NCBI RefSeq assembly: GCF_000647975.1
Contig: NZ_JFKE01000006.1
Span: 1 to 64,000, forward strand
From: Actibacterium mucosum KCTC 23349
GTDB taxonomy: Bacteria > Pseudomonadota > Alphaproteobacteria > Rhodobacterales > Rhodobacteraceae
Reading direction: 5' to 3'
Length of the DNA stretch: 64,000 nt
Shown piece after piece: positions 7,331 to 17,384 of this stretch; within the stretch, counting starts at the first letter, position 1; every line of letters begins with the position of its first letter. A model generated the notes under the pieces. It made no database searches. It saw only the letters and a list, made by a program, of their open reading frames with translations, and was not told where the DNA came from. A program made the translations under genes and the position numbers.

Positions 7331-8659
7331 TTACTGCCAGGTGTAGTAGCCGGCCTCTTCCATCACCGCCTTGGTGCGCTCAGCCACGCCGTCAAGCGCG
7401 GTTTGCACGTCCAGATCCTCGGTCAGGACCTTCGACAGCGTGGTGCCCAGATCGGCGTTGATCTTGCCCCAGACGGGGATGATCGGGCGCCAGTCAGGAT
7501 CGGCGTACTGCAGGGCCTCGCCGAAGGTGGCCATGTGCGGGAACTTGGCGTTCACGTCTGCGTCGGCGTGGGTCGAGAAGCGCGAGGGGTTACCACCGGC
7601 CAGCGCGACCAGCTTGTCACCGTGCTTGGAGGTCAGCCACTGCATCAGCAGGAAGGCCGCTTCCTTGTTTTCGGCGTTCTTCGGAATACCGATGCCGAAA
7701 CCACCGGTTTGGCTGGCGCGTTTTACGCCCATCGGGTGCATGGCCCAGCCGACTTTGCCAACAACCTGGCTTTTGGACGGATCGTCGATCTGACCCGACA
7801 CAACCGTAGTGTCCAGGAACATCGCAGTGTCACCGTTCAGGAACGAGCCCAGAGCTTCGCCAAAGCCAAAGCTGGCCGCGCCTTCGGGGCCGCATTCAAC
7901 GATCTTCTTCAGAGCTTCCGCTGCGGCGACACCTTCGGCATTGTTCACCACCGGGTTCCACTGGTCGTCAAAGATTGCGCCGCCCAGCGGGTTCAGGTGC
8001 AGAAGGAACGCGTGTGCTGCATGGTGGCCGGATGCCGCGCGCGACGACAGACCGCCCATGCCGGGCTCCAGCTCGGGGATTTTGCAGGCCAGTTCCAGCA
8101 TCTCGTCATAGGTGGTGGGAACTTCGAGACCGTGCTTTTCGAAGATGTCCTTGCGGTAACCCAGAACCGAGGTTTCCGAGCCATAGGGCAGACCGTAAAG
8201 CGAGCCGGTGGCCCCGTCCAGGTAACCCTTGTCGCCCCCGGCAAAACCGATGTTCTTGACGTAACCGTCGATCAGGTCAGCCGAGTCAAAGGCCGGATCG
8301 GCCAGTTTGGGGTTCATGAAGTACTTGGCCAGGTTTTCCAGCTGATCGGCATAGACATAGTCAGCCTTCGAGAACACCACATAGGCGATCAGGTCATAGT
8401 CACCCTCGTCCTGTGCCAGTTCCAGCGTCTGGCGCTCGCGCATTTTCAGGTAAGGCAGCTGATCCACCTCAACCTCGATGCCGGTTTCCTTGGTGAATTC
8501 CGGCAGGATTTTCATCACGGCGTTGTAATGCGGGTGGGCCGGGAAATTCACGACCAGGGTTTCACCGGCATATTCATCGTACGGGCTCGCAACTGCGGCC
8601 CCCATCGATGCGGCAAGTGCAATCCCGGCGGTGGCCAGGCCTTTGGTAAATGACAGCAT
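7331..8659 (-). CDS. Sugar ABC transporter periplasmic binding protein (CUT1, family 1)
   Basis: A 442-aa extracellular solute-binding protein. The signal peptide has the hydrophobic core GLATAGIALAASMGAAVAS, with probable cleavage near residue 24. The mature part shows family-1 features, including ETLVVNFPAHPHYNAVMK at the first strand and long hinge segments. ATG 8659 is preceded by GGGAGGATAAA. It should capture a carbohydrate in the periplasm for the adjacent permeases. The substrate cannot be read from sequence; the shared operator with the idonate/gluconate genes suggests a related sugar acid or a glycoside that yields one. Confidence 0.88.
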   Translation of the reverse strand: MLSFTKGLATAGIALAASMGAAVASPYDEYAGETLVVNFPAHPHYNAVMKILPEFTKETGIEVEVDQLPYLKMRERQTLELAQDEGDYDLIAYVVFSKADYVYADQLENLAKYFMNPKLADPAFDSADLIDGYVKNIGFAGGDKGYLDGATGSLYGLPYGSETSVLGYRKDIFEKHGLEVPTTYDEMLELACKIPELEPGMGGLSSRAASGHHAAHAFLLHLNPLGGAIFDDQWNPVVNNAEGVAAAEALKKIVECGPEGAASFGFGEALGSFLNGDTAMFLDTTVVSGQIDDPSKSQVVGKVGWAMHPMGVKRASQTGGFGIGIPKNAENKEAAFLLMQWLTSKHGDKLVALAGGNPSRFSTHADADVNAKFPHMATFGEALQYADPDWRPIIPVWGKINADLGTTLSKVLTEDLDVQTALDGVAERTKAVMEEAGYYTWQ

Positions 8660-8691
8660 TTTATCCTCCCTGCTGCTAACTCAGTTCGCGA

Positions 8692-9774
<1,083 letters not shown>

Positions 9775-9802
9775 GTTTCCCCCCTCGAGTTTCAGGCCGC
9801 CT

Positions 9803-9816
9803 TGTTATCGATACCA
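9803..9816. promoter_or_regulatory. LacI-family operator, one mismatch to the idn operator
   Basis: TGTTATCGATACCA differs by one base from the perfect palindrome at 2072-2085. It lies about 29 nt upstream of the MalK-type GTG, in the presumed promoter or leader of the CUT1 operon. The near identity suggests that the same LacI-family protein represses both the transporter and the idonate/gluconate genes. Confidence 0.65.
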
Positions 9817-9858
9817 AAACAAAAAGCGGCGCCGGAATAAATGGGTATGGCGCGAAAA

Positions 9859-9878
9859 CTACGTTAACGTTAACGTAG
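9859..9878. promoter_or_regulatory. 20-bp perfect palindromic operator between the CUT1 operon and lacI gene
   Basis: CTACGTTAACGTTAACGTAG reads identically on both strands and centres on CG. Its core GTTAACGTTAAC belongs to the LacI family type but differs from the GTTATCGATAAC class by swapped bases beside the centre. It lies 39 nt before the TTG start of the first LacI gene and is a candidate for autoregulation and for control of the divergent transporter. Confidence 0.75.
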
Positions 9879-9916
9879 GAGTGCGAGATTCATGTTTGAA
9901 AACAAAGAGGTATTCG

Positions 9917-10924
9917 TTGAGCAAACGCAACTCTGACCGAGCCGGATTAAGGGAAGTAGCCGCCGCAGCCGGCGTCAGCATGATGACTGTGTCCCGCGCG
10001 ATCCGCGGGATCGAGGGCGTTTCGGACAAAAAACGCGCCGAGATTCTGCGCGTGGCCAAACGGTTGAACTATTCTCCAAACCTCAACGCGCGGTCTTTGG
10101 TAGCCGAAGCATCAGACCTTGTCGGGATTTCTCTGCCCACTCTTTACAACGATGTCTTCGCCGGAATGCTGGCCGGAATGCGCAATACGATCACCAATGC
10201 CGGGTTCGCCACGGTTCTGGACACCACCAATTATGATCTGGATGTCGAGCTGGATTGGGTGCAGCGTGTGCTGTCCTGGCGCCCCGCAGCGATGGTTCTG
10301 ACCGGGGTGCATCATCACCCAGAACTTCGCGATACCCTTCGCCAGGCAGAGATTCCAACGTTGGAAATTTGGGATGTCACCGCTGACCCGATTGATCTTT
10401 GCGTCGGTCTGGACCACCGAAATGCAGGGCTGGTTGCAGGGAACTATGCCCGCAAACTTGGCTACAAACGCCCTGCTTTTGTTGGCGCTCCACGCGGGAT
10501 CGACCTTCGGGCAGAGAAACGGGTCGAAGGATTACGCACGGCTTTTGACACCCATCTGCCCGCCGAGCGAGTAGACGATCCAAACAGCTATGCCGCAGGA
10601 GCCGAAGGTGTGCGGCGATTGTTGGACCGTGACCCGCGACCTGACGTGCTGTTCTTTCTGAACGACCACCTGGCTTTTGGCGGGATGATGGCGGCGCAAG
10701 CGGCTGGTCTGGACGTACCCGGTGATATTGGCATTGTGGGGTTTAATGCGCTGGACCTGACAACTGCGCTGCCCGTCGCTCTGACCACAATTCAAACCCC
10801 GCGGCGCCAAATCGGCGTGACCGGTGCACGCAACTTGCTGGCCCGAATCAAGGGATTGTCCCCGGACCGGACGGTACAATTGCCGGTCGAATTGCTTCAG
10901 GGCGCAACAACGCGCTTGCAATAG
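9917..10924 (+). CDS. LacI-family transcriptional regulator (first of a tandem pair)
   Basis: A 335-aa repressor. The N-terminal helix-turn-helix is LREVAAAAGVSMMTVSRAIRG with the hinge helix LNARSLVAE; the rest is a periplasmic-binding-protein-like effector domain with the typical IGIVGFNALD near the C-terminus. TTG 9917 was preferred because GAGG sits 6 nt upstream and the protein then starts MSKRNSDRAG; the in-frame GTG at 9881 lacks a spaced ribosome site and is 2 nt from the operator palindrome. Divergence from the CUT1 operon suggests it controls that transporter. The effector is unknown. Confidence 0.85.
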   Translation: MSKRNSDRAGLREVAAAAGVSMMTVSRAIRGIEGVSDKKRAEILRVAKRLNYSPNLNARSLVAEASDLVGISLPTLYNDVFAGMLAGMRNTITNAGFATVLDTTNYDLDVELDWVQRVLSWRPAAMVLTGVHHHPELRDTLRQAEIPTLEIWDVTADPIDLCVGLDHRNAGLVAGNYARKLGYKRPAFVGAPRGIDLRAEKRVEGLRTAFDTHLPAERVDDPNSYAAGAEGVRRLLDRDPRPDVLFFLNDHLAFGGMMAAQAAGLDVPGDIGIVGFNALDLTTALPVALTTIQTPRRQIGVTGARNLLARIKGLSPDRTVQLPVELLQGATTRLQ

Positions 10925-10949
10925 GCGACAGTTTGACCAGATAGTTATG

Positions 10950-10961
10950 GTTACCGGTAAC
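10950..10961. promoter_or_regulatory. LacI-family operator before the second lacI gene
   Basis: GTTACCGGTAAC is a perfect 12-bp palindrome 16 nt upstream of the second LacI gene and matches the core of gluconate-repressor-type operators. TTGACC at 10933-10938 could be a -35 element. The position suggests autorepression or cross-control by one of the three LacI proteins here. Confidence 0.65.
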
Positions 10962-10977
10962 AAACTCCGAGACGACC

Positions 10978-11997
10978 ATGGCAAACGCCCCCAAAATGTC
11001 CGATATCGCCAAAGCGGCGGGCGTTTCTCCGATGACCGTGTCACGAGCGTTTAAGGCCGATGCGTCAGTTGGAAAGAAAACGCGCGAAAAGATCCTGAAG
11101 ATCGCCGAAGAGATGGGTTATGTCTTTGACAGCACCGCTTCGAACCTGCGCTCGCAGAAATCCGGTTTTGTCGCCGCAACCATCCCGTCACTGAACAACG
11201 CCAACTTTGCCGACACCGTACGTGGGCTGAACGAGGCAATGCGCGACAAGGGCCTGCAACTGCTGTTGGGTTACACCGACTACAACGTCGAAAACGAAGA
11301 GCGGCTGATTGAACAGCTGCTGCGTCGCCGACCCGAGGCGATGGTGGTCACCGGCGGGCGGCACACCGATCGGGCACGTCGCCTGCTGCTGAACGCAAGC
11401 ATACCAGTGGTGGAAACATGGGACCTGCCAGAAGACCCGGTGGGCCACACAGTGGGGTTCTCCAATGCCGATGCCATGGCGCAGTTGGTCGAGCATTTGC
11501 ATGCCTCTGGCGCACGAAGACTGGCGTTTATTGGCGGTGACGACAATGGTGATACGCGCGGTGCCGATCGTCGAAAAGGCTTTGTATCCAAAGCGCGGGC
11601 GTTGGGGTTGGAGTACCGGCTTGTTTCACTTGGTGCCCCTCCGGTTTCAATGCGCGAAGGCGCGCGCGCGATGGCCGAACTCCTTGACGGCGACACACAA
11701 CCGGACGCCGTTTTGTGCGTGTCCGACCTTGCCGCATTTGGCGTTCTGACCGAGTGTCAGCGACGTGGCATTGATGTACCTGGTGAGATGATGATTGCCG
11801 GATTTGGTGCATTTGATCTGGCGGAAATCTCGGTGCCAACCCTGACTACCATCGACGCCCATGCCTACGATATCGGGGCTCGGACTGGGGCCTTGCTGGC
11901 GGAAATTTTGCGAGGGGATTCTCCGCAAGACGGGGCGCCTTCGATCATGCGTATCCGCCCCACGTTGAAAGTGTCGCGGTCTACAGCGGCAAAGTAA
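10978..11997 (+). CDS. LacI-family transcriptional regulator (second of a tandem pair)
   Basis: A 339-aa repressor with helix-turn-helix SDIAKAAGVSPMTVSRAFK at about 7-25, hinge STASNLRSQ, and a sugar-binding effector domain (IPSLNNANFADTV, GFGAFDLAEISVPTLTTID). It follows the first LacI gene by 53 nt and has its own upstream palindrome, so it is probably transcribed separately as well as by read-through. The two tandem proteins differ clearly in DNA-reading residues (SMMTVSRAIRG against SPMTVSRAFKA), in keeping with different operator classes. Its own target is not certain. Confidence 0.87.
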   Translation: MANAPKMSDIAKAAGVSPMTVSRAFKADASVGKKTREKILKIAEEMGYVFDSTASNLRSQKSGFVAATIPSLNNANFADTVRGLNEAMRDKGLQLLLGYTDYNVENEERLIEQLLRRRPEAMVVTGGRHTDRARRLLLNASIPVVETWDLPEDPVGHTVGFSNADAMAQLVEHLHASGARRLAFIGGDDNGDTRGADRRKGFVSKARALGLEYRLVSLGAPPVSMREGARAMAELLDGDTQPDAVLCVSDLAAFGVLTECQRRGIDVPGEMMIAGFGAFDLAEISVPTLTTIDAHAYDIGARTGALLAEILRGDSPQDGAPSIMRIRPTLKVSRSTAAK

Positions 11998-12023
11998 TCC
12001 CGGCCCGCAGTTGGGGCCGGGAT
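11997..12023. terminator. Convergent hairpin terminator, weak T-tract
   Basis: ATCCCGGCCC (11997-12006) pairs perfectly with GGGCCGGGAT (12014-12023) around a 7-nt loop, between the stop codons of the second LacI gene and the CUT2 binding-protein gene. Neither side has a good T-run, so it may act as a transcript end stabiliser or a weak terminator. Confidence 0.55.
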
Positions 12024-12031
12024 CGATTGGC

Positions 12032-13177
12032 TTAGCGTTTCAGCGCGCCAACACCCGAGAAGCGGAATGCCTCCACTTCAAGTGCGTCCAGCTCATCCGC
12101 GCTCATCTGGTCGTGGGCAACGGTGATCCGGCCCAAAAACACCAGCGGCAGCTCGTCCGCGCGACCTTCCAGATCAGCCCGGATCGCCTCGGCCGTGGCG
12201 GCGCCAACGTCGTCACCCATGCGCATGGGGGTCGCGTCCAGCTCGCCCCGGCGGATGGCGTCCAGCTCAAGGCCGGTGCCGCCCCAACCGGTCGAGAAGA
12301 TGTCCTTCTCTTTGCCCAGGGCCACCTGCGCCTCGACCGAACCCATGGCCATGGCGGTGTTGGCGTTGTGGATGACCTTGCTGTCCGGATAAGCCTGCAT
12401 GATCAGCGTGGTGCCTTCAAAGCCACCTTCGCGCTGATACTCGCCGTAATGCTCGTACTCGGTTGTCCAGTTGCCTTTTTCCTCGACACAGGCCTTGAAG
12501 TCGCCCGAACGCTGATTGTCGGTGATACCCGGAATACCGCGGTTCATCGACATCACAACGTCATTGCCCAGACGACCCAGCATATAGTCACACATGGTCA
12601 GCGCGCCGGCAGCCGACGAGAAATCGAACCATGCATCAGGCTGGTTCGTCAGGTCCTTCAGCGGCGTGTGGAACGCCCAGACATAGGTCGCAAACCCGTC
12701 ATTGGCCGACAGCTTGTCGATATTGTCCGCCTGGATCGCCAGTTCCGAGGGGCCGAAGATGACATAGTCATACAGGTCGGCATCCTGTTCCACCTGGTTG
12801 GCATAGGTCGATTGCAGCGAGTGCTCGATCTGGCGACTGGCGAACTCGGTGGTTTCGAATTGAATACCCAGCTCGTCCAGACGCTTGGTCAGCGCCAGAT
12901 AGTTGCGCGCCCAGAAGTCCGAGGTATCGGCAGACGGGTAGATCAGCGCGATCTGGATGGGGCCATCCTGGCTGCCCGAGTATTGCACGGCGGCAGCGCC
13001 GACAACCTCTTGCAGGGCTTCCAGCTTGCCCTCGGCATTCACCTCGCCGGGCACCCAATAATCGCGATCCGCGATACCGGGCAGTTCCTTCAGCGGCAGC
13101 GTGGCGTGGCCATCGGCCCATGCGGCGCCGGCAAACAAAACGCTTGTGGCCATCAGGCTTGCAGTTAATTTCTTCAT
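12032..13177 (-). CDS. CUT2-type ABC transporter substrate-binding protein (ribose/autoinducer-like, second set)
   Basis: A 381-aa periplasmic binding protein with signal peptide (MKKLTASLMATSVLFAGAAW, cleavage near residue 20). The mature part has the PBP1 fold, with IQIALIYPSADTSDFWARN and a later hinge segment. ATG 13177 follows GGAGGAACCACG. It is the last gene of the six-gene CUT2 operon, directly after its permease. The first lobe and hinge fit ribose-class proteins, but the sugar is unknown. A 12-bp imperfect hairpin (13212-13241) lies between the permease stop and this gene. Confidence 0.85.
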   Translation of the reverse strand: MKKLTASLMATSVLFAGAAWADGHATLPLKELPGIADRDYWVPGEVNAEGKLEALQEVVGAAAVQYSGSQDGPIQIALIYPSADTSDFWARNYLALTKRLDELGIQFETTEFASRQIEHSLQSTYANQVEQDADLYDYVIFGPSELAIQADNIDKLSANDGFATYVWAFHTPLKDLTNQPDAWFDFSSAAGALTMCDYMLGRLGNDVVMSMNRGIPGITDNQRSGDFKACVEEKGNWTTEYEHYGEYQREGGFEGTTLIMQAYPDSKVIHNANTAMAMGSVEAQVALGKEKDIFSTGWGGTGLELDAIRRGELDATPMRMGDDVGAATAEAIRADLEGRADELPLVFLGRITVAHDQMSADELDALEVEAFRFSGVGALKR

Positions 13178-13211
13178 CGTGGTTCCTCCCTCTTGAAGAT
13201 TGTGTGGAGCC

Positions 13212-13241
13212 ATGGTGAGGCGGGCCTGCACGCCTGCCTCA
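13212..13241. other. Intercistronic hairpin upstream of the last CUT2 binding-protein gene
   Basis: The 12-nt arms 13212-13223 and 13230-13241 are complementary with one imperfect pair and enclose a 6-nt loop. The structure lies between the permease stop (13261) and the binding-protein start (13177) and has no T-run. A role in transcript processing or stability is plausible, but no function can be shown from sequence. Confidence 0.4.
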
Positions 13242-13260
13242 CCGCTCCGGATTTTGCGGT

Positions 13261-14388
13261 TTAACCGCTTGGCACGGGGTCCCCGGCCAACAATGCACCC
13301 ACCGCCAACAAGGCAATCAGCACACCGATTACCACTGCACTAAGGCGCAGCAATTTCTGCCCCTCGGGCGTCGTCAGGCCGGCAAACAGCCCCCGCGCGC
13401 CGTCGCGGTCTTTCTTTTGCATCCAGGTGTAAAGCGCCACCGAGCTGACGATCACCACGCCCGAGGCGACGGATTGCCAAAAGAACTCGATCCGCAAGGT
13501 CACCAGCGCGTTGATCATCATCGACAGCAGCAGCACACCGGCAAACGAGCCCAGCATCGAGGCGCGGCCACCAAAAAGCGACGTGCCGCCCACAACCACC
13601 GCAGCGATCACATGCAGGTTGAAGTAAGGTGCCGAGGTGGCCTGAATGGCGTTCAGTTTGCCGGTCAGCATCACGCCAGCCAGCGCCGCCGCGGCCCCCA
13701 TCAGAACATAGGCATAGATCTTGTGGCGGTTCACCGCGATACCGGTCATCTCGGAGGATTCCGGGCTGGAACCGATGGCGATGGTGTAGCGGCCGAAATA
13801 AGTCTTTTTCAGCAGCCAGTACCCGCCAATCATCGTGGCGATGCCGATCACAACCGGGATCGGGATAAAGCCGGGGATCTTGCCGCGGCCCACATCGGTA
13901 ATCAGGTCGGGAAAGCGCGCCAGCACCAGACCCTTGGCAATCACCAGCGCCAGGCCACGATACACAAGGTCCATCGCCAGCGTGCCGATCAGATCAGGCA
14001 CTTTGAACTTGGTGATCACCAGCCCGTTGATCAGGCCCATGGTCGCGCCCAGCATGATGGCAATCGGCAGCGCCACCCAGGCCGGAAAGGCGTATTGCTT
14101 GATCAGAAACGCCATCAGGATCCCCGACAACGCGGCGATAGAGCCGATCGACAGGTCGATACCGCGCTGGGTGATGACGAATGTCATGGCCATGGCCATC
14201 GGCATGTAAAGCGCCGCGTCCAGCAGGATCAGGTTCAGGTTCGACAGGCGGAAATAGCGCGCCGGTTCGGCCACTCCCATAAACAGCAGGATCGCAAGGA
14301 TCATCACCATCGGGCCGATGATGGCCAGGTAAGGCTCCATCCGGTCCTGCAGCGTCTTGGGTTCGATATTGGTTGATGCAGTTGTCAT
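13261..14388 (-). CDS. CUT2-type ABC transporter permease (RbsC-like, second set)
   Basis: A 375-aa membrane protein of the RbsC/AraH family with about ten hydrophobic segments. It contains the family marker TQRGIDLSIGSIAALSG near residues 75-91 and the later GGTSLFGGRASMLGSFAG segment. ATG 14388 is 10 nt after the ATPase stop. The C-terminus is longer than usual RbsC (about 320), ending in an extra hydrophobic segment (VIGVLIALLAVGALLAG). It should pair with the single-domain ATPase encoded upstream and the binding protein encoded downstream. Substrate unknown. Confidence 0.86.
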   Translation of the reverse strand: MTTASTNIEPKTLQDRMEPYLAIIGPMVMILAILLFMGVAEPARYFRLSNLNLILLDAALYMPMAMAMTFVITQRGIDLSIGSIAALSGILMAFLIKQYAFPAWVALPIAIMLGATMGLINGLVITKFKVPDLIGTLAMDLVYRGLALVIAKGLVLARFPDLITDVGRGKIPGFIPIPVVIGIATMIGGYWLLKKTYFGRYTIAIGSSPESSEMTGIAVNRHKIYAYVLMGAAAALAGVMLTGKLNAIQATSAPYFNLHVIAAVVVGGTSLFGGRASMLGSFAGVLLLSMMINALVTLRIEFFWQSVASGVVIVSSVALYTWMQKKDRDGARGLFAGLTTPEGQKLLRLSAVVIGVLIALLAVGALLAGDPVPSG

Positions 14389-14398
14389 TGTCCTATCC

Positions 14399-15157
<759 letters not shown>

Positions 15158-15193
15158 TTTGCCGTCCTCCAATAGATCGCAAAGCTCCGCCAT

Positions 15194-15214
15194 GCCGCCG
15201 GAAAAGGCCCGGCG
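15194..15214. other. Hairpin in the leader of the single-domain ATPase gene
   Basis: CCGCCGG (15194-15200) pairs with CCGGCGG (15208-15214) around AAAAGGC. It lies upstream of the chosen GTG start at 15157 and next to a second, stronger hairpin at 15243-15270, in the gap between binding-protein and ATPase genes. Confidence 0.4.
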
Positions 15215-15242
15215 GATCAGAGAATGCGCGTTTCGTTTGGTG

Positions 15243-15270
15243 GTGGCCGCCCGAACACAAGGGCGGCCAC
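15243..15270. other. Strong intercistronic hairpin after the first CUT2 binding-protein gene
   Basis: GTGGCCGCCC (15243-15252) and GGGCGGCCAC (15261-15270) form a perfect 10-bp stem with an 8-nt loop, 16 nt beyond the binding-protein stop. It has no T-run on the minus strand. Such stems after binding-protein genes commonly protect that part of a polycistronic mRNA so that the periplasmic protein is made in excess. Confidence 0.6.
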
Positions 15271-15286
15271 TCTGGGAGATGGGGCC

Positions 15287-16333
15287 TTACTTGCCCCAGA
15301 TTGCCGCGTAGCTTTCGCGATAGGGGCTGTCGGGATCGAACTGATTGCCTTCGATCTTGGACAACCCGTCCTGCGTCACCAACGCCGGAGAGGTGATATA
15401 GCCCGAGCAGGCCTCGCCCTGAATGGCGCGGTTCAGCTCGTCAACCAGTTGCCAGCCCTGCAGGTTCAGCGGCTCGGCCACGGTGATGGTCTGATAGGCG
15501 CCGGTGCGGATGCGCTGAAACGCAGCCTCGGACCCATCCCCGGCCGAGCCGGCCTGCGGGCCGTCGGCGCTTTTGATGCCGGCAGCGGCCAGCGCGGGAC
15601 CCATAAAGTCGAAATACAGGTCATTGATGGCCAGCGCATGCGTCCAGTCATCGCCGTATTTCTGCAGCAGGCTGGTTGTCAGCGGCCCCATGCGGGTCGA
15701 GGTGTCGGCAATCGGCGTGTCGACATATTCCAGAACCGTGCCGCCCATCGCTTCGATGGTGTCCTTGATGCGGTCGGCCTTGTCGATGGCGATCTGATAG
15801 GTCGAGTCGGTGAAGATGACGGCGCCCACGCCCTCACCTGCATCCTCGATCGCCCATTTCGCCGCCACTTCCGACACGGTCATCGCGTCGGTCGAGACAT
15901 TGGCGAAAATGCCGCCCGGTGCGTCACAGCCGATCTTGGGGCCCGAATGCCAGGCAACCATGGGGATATCGGCCCCTACCACGCCTTCCAGCGCGGCCTG
16001 CTGTTCCACGGCGTCAAAACCGTTGATGATGATCCCGTCGGGCTGCAGCGCCAGCGCTTGGCCGATGGCCGCGGTGCGGCCTTGGATCGACCCGGCGCCA
16101 TCCAGCACCCGCACGTCCCAGCCGATGGTCTCGGCGGCTTCCTCGACACCCGAGGTCACCCCCAGGATACCGCCATTTTTCAGATCGCCGGCCAGCACCA
16201 CGATGGACTTGCCTTCGGCCGCTGCAGGGCCGCTGGTGGGTCCGTCGAAGGGCGTTTCAGCCAAGGCTCCTCCGGTCGCGCCCGCCAGAATGGTACTGGC
16301 CATAAGCGCGTTCAAAAATGTCCGTTTCAGCAT
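15287..16333 (-). CDS. CUT2-type ABC transporter substrate-binding protein (RbsB-like, first set)
   Basis: A 348-aa periplasmic protein. The signal peptide MLKRTFLNALMASTILAGAT ends at GALA before E26. The mature part has the RbsB-like order SIVVLAGDLKNGGILGVTSGVEEAAE, a central GIIINGFD and a C-terminal AAIWGK. ATG 16333 has GGAGG within the expected distance. It follows the first permease by 24 nt and precedes the single-domain ATPase gene. The extended N-terminus before the first strand (TPFDGPTSGPAAAEGK) is typical of several alphaproteobacterial members. Sugar not identifiable. Confidence 0.87.
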   Translation of the reverse strand: MLKRTFLNALMASTILAGATGGALAETPFDGPTSGPAAAEGKSIVVLAGDLKNGGILGVTSGVEEAAETIGWDVRVLDGAGSIQGRTAAIGQALALQPDGIIINGFDAVEQQAALEGVVGADIPMVAWHSGPKIGCDAPGGIFANVSTDAMTVSEVAAKWAIEDAGEGVGAVIFTDSTYQIAIDKADRIKDTIEAMGGTVLEYVDTPIADTSTRMGPLTTSLLQKYGDDWTHALAINDLYFDFMGPALAAAGIKSADGPQAGSAGDGSEAAFQRIRTGAYQTITVAEPLNLQGWQLVDELNRAIQGEACSGYITSPALVTQDGLSKIEGNQFDPDSPYRESYAAIWGK

Positions 16334-16357
16334 AAGTCTCCTCCCTTTATGCCTTTA

Positions 16358-17377
16358 TTAGGATTTGGCTCCCTTGCGACGCTGCGCGTATCCCGCGATA
16401 CCAATCGCGATCAGCAAGGTGACGCCGTTGAACATCGGTTCGACCCAGAACGAGCCGCCGAATTGCTGAATGCCCGAGATCCCAACTGCCAGGATGGCGA
16501 CCCCGATAATGGTGCCGAACACGTTCACACGGCCCGGTTTGATGGTTGTTGACCCCAGGAACGCCCCCACCAGCGCCGGCAGCAGGAACTCCAGCCCCAC
16601 GCTGGCCTGCCCGATCCGCAGCTTCGAGGCCAGGATCACACCGGCCAGCGCCGTCAGAAAGCCCGAGCTCATGAACGCGCCGATCACGTAATTGCGGGTG
16701 GGAATACCATTCAGTTGCGCGGCGCGCTGGTTGGCGCCGATGGCATACAGGTACCGGCCAACGGGCGTGTATTCCAGGATCAGCCACATCGCGATGGTGA
16801 TCGCGGCCACGTAAAACCCGGTGATCGGCAGGCCCAGAACAAACGTGCCATTGATGGCGTAAAACCCTTCGGGCAACACGCCAACCATCTGTCGGCCGCC
16901 GGTGTGCCACAGGGCGATGGCATAAAGCACCGTGCCGGTGCCCAGCGTGGCGATAAAGCTGTCAATCCGGGCCACTTCGACCAGCATGCCGTTCAGGAAC
17001 CCGGTGAACAGGCCCAGCGCCAGCACGATCATCACGGCCAACGGCCATGGCACGCCCATCAAGGTCTGCAACGAGATTGCCAGGATGTGCCAAAGCACGA
17101 TCCCGTACCCCACCGTCAGGTCGATCCGGCCCGCCGCCATGGGGATCATCGCACCCAGCGACAACAGTGCAATGATCGCCTTGTCCGAGATAATGGCCCG
17201 CAGGTTCAACACCGTCGGAAAGGTCTTTGGCAGCAGGATCGAGAACAGGATGATCAACAGCACGGTCAGGATCACCAATCCGTAAACCGGCAGGAACCGT
17301 GCCAGCCGCTGACCCAGGGTCAGACCCTTCAGCTCGGCCTTGGTGGGTTCCAATGCGTTGGATTCAAGGGATTGCAT
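16358..17377 (-). CDS. CUT2-type ABC transporter permease (RbsC-like, first set)
   Basis: A 339-aa membrane protein with about ten hydrophobic segments. The RbsC-family region AAGRIDLTVGYGIVLWH is near residues 81-97, followed by GFLNGMLVEVARIDSFIATLGTG. ATG 17377 has GGAG 10 nt upstream and lies 7 nt after the ATPase stop. The usual GGIDLSVG signature is altered to GRIDLTVG, which may affect helix packing or substrate. It should form the channel used by the double-domain ATPase encoded just upstream. Confidence 0.87.
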   Translation of the reverse strand: MQSLESNALEPTKAELKGLTLGQRLARFLPVYGLVILTVLLIILFSILLPKTFPTVLNLRAIISDKAIIALLSLGAMIPMAAGRIDLTVGYGIVLWHILAISLQTLMGVPWPLAVMIVLALGLFTGFLNGMLVEVARIDSFIATLGTGTVLYAIALWHTGGRQMVGVLPEGFYAINGTFVLGLPITGFYVAAITIAMWLILEYTPVGRYLYAIGANQRAAQLNGIPTRNYVIGAFMSSGFLTALAGVILASKLRIGQASVGLEFLLPALVGAFLGSTTIKPGRVNVFGTIIGVAILAVGISGIQQFGGSFWVEPMFNGVTLLIAIGIAGYAQRRKGAKS

Positions 17378-17384
17378 ATTCGTA

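Noticed and set aside
12011-13168. A 385-codon plus-strand frame opposite the second CUT2 binding-protein gene
   Set aside because: The minus-strand gene has a signal peptide, ribosome site and operon context; the opposite frame has none of these.
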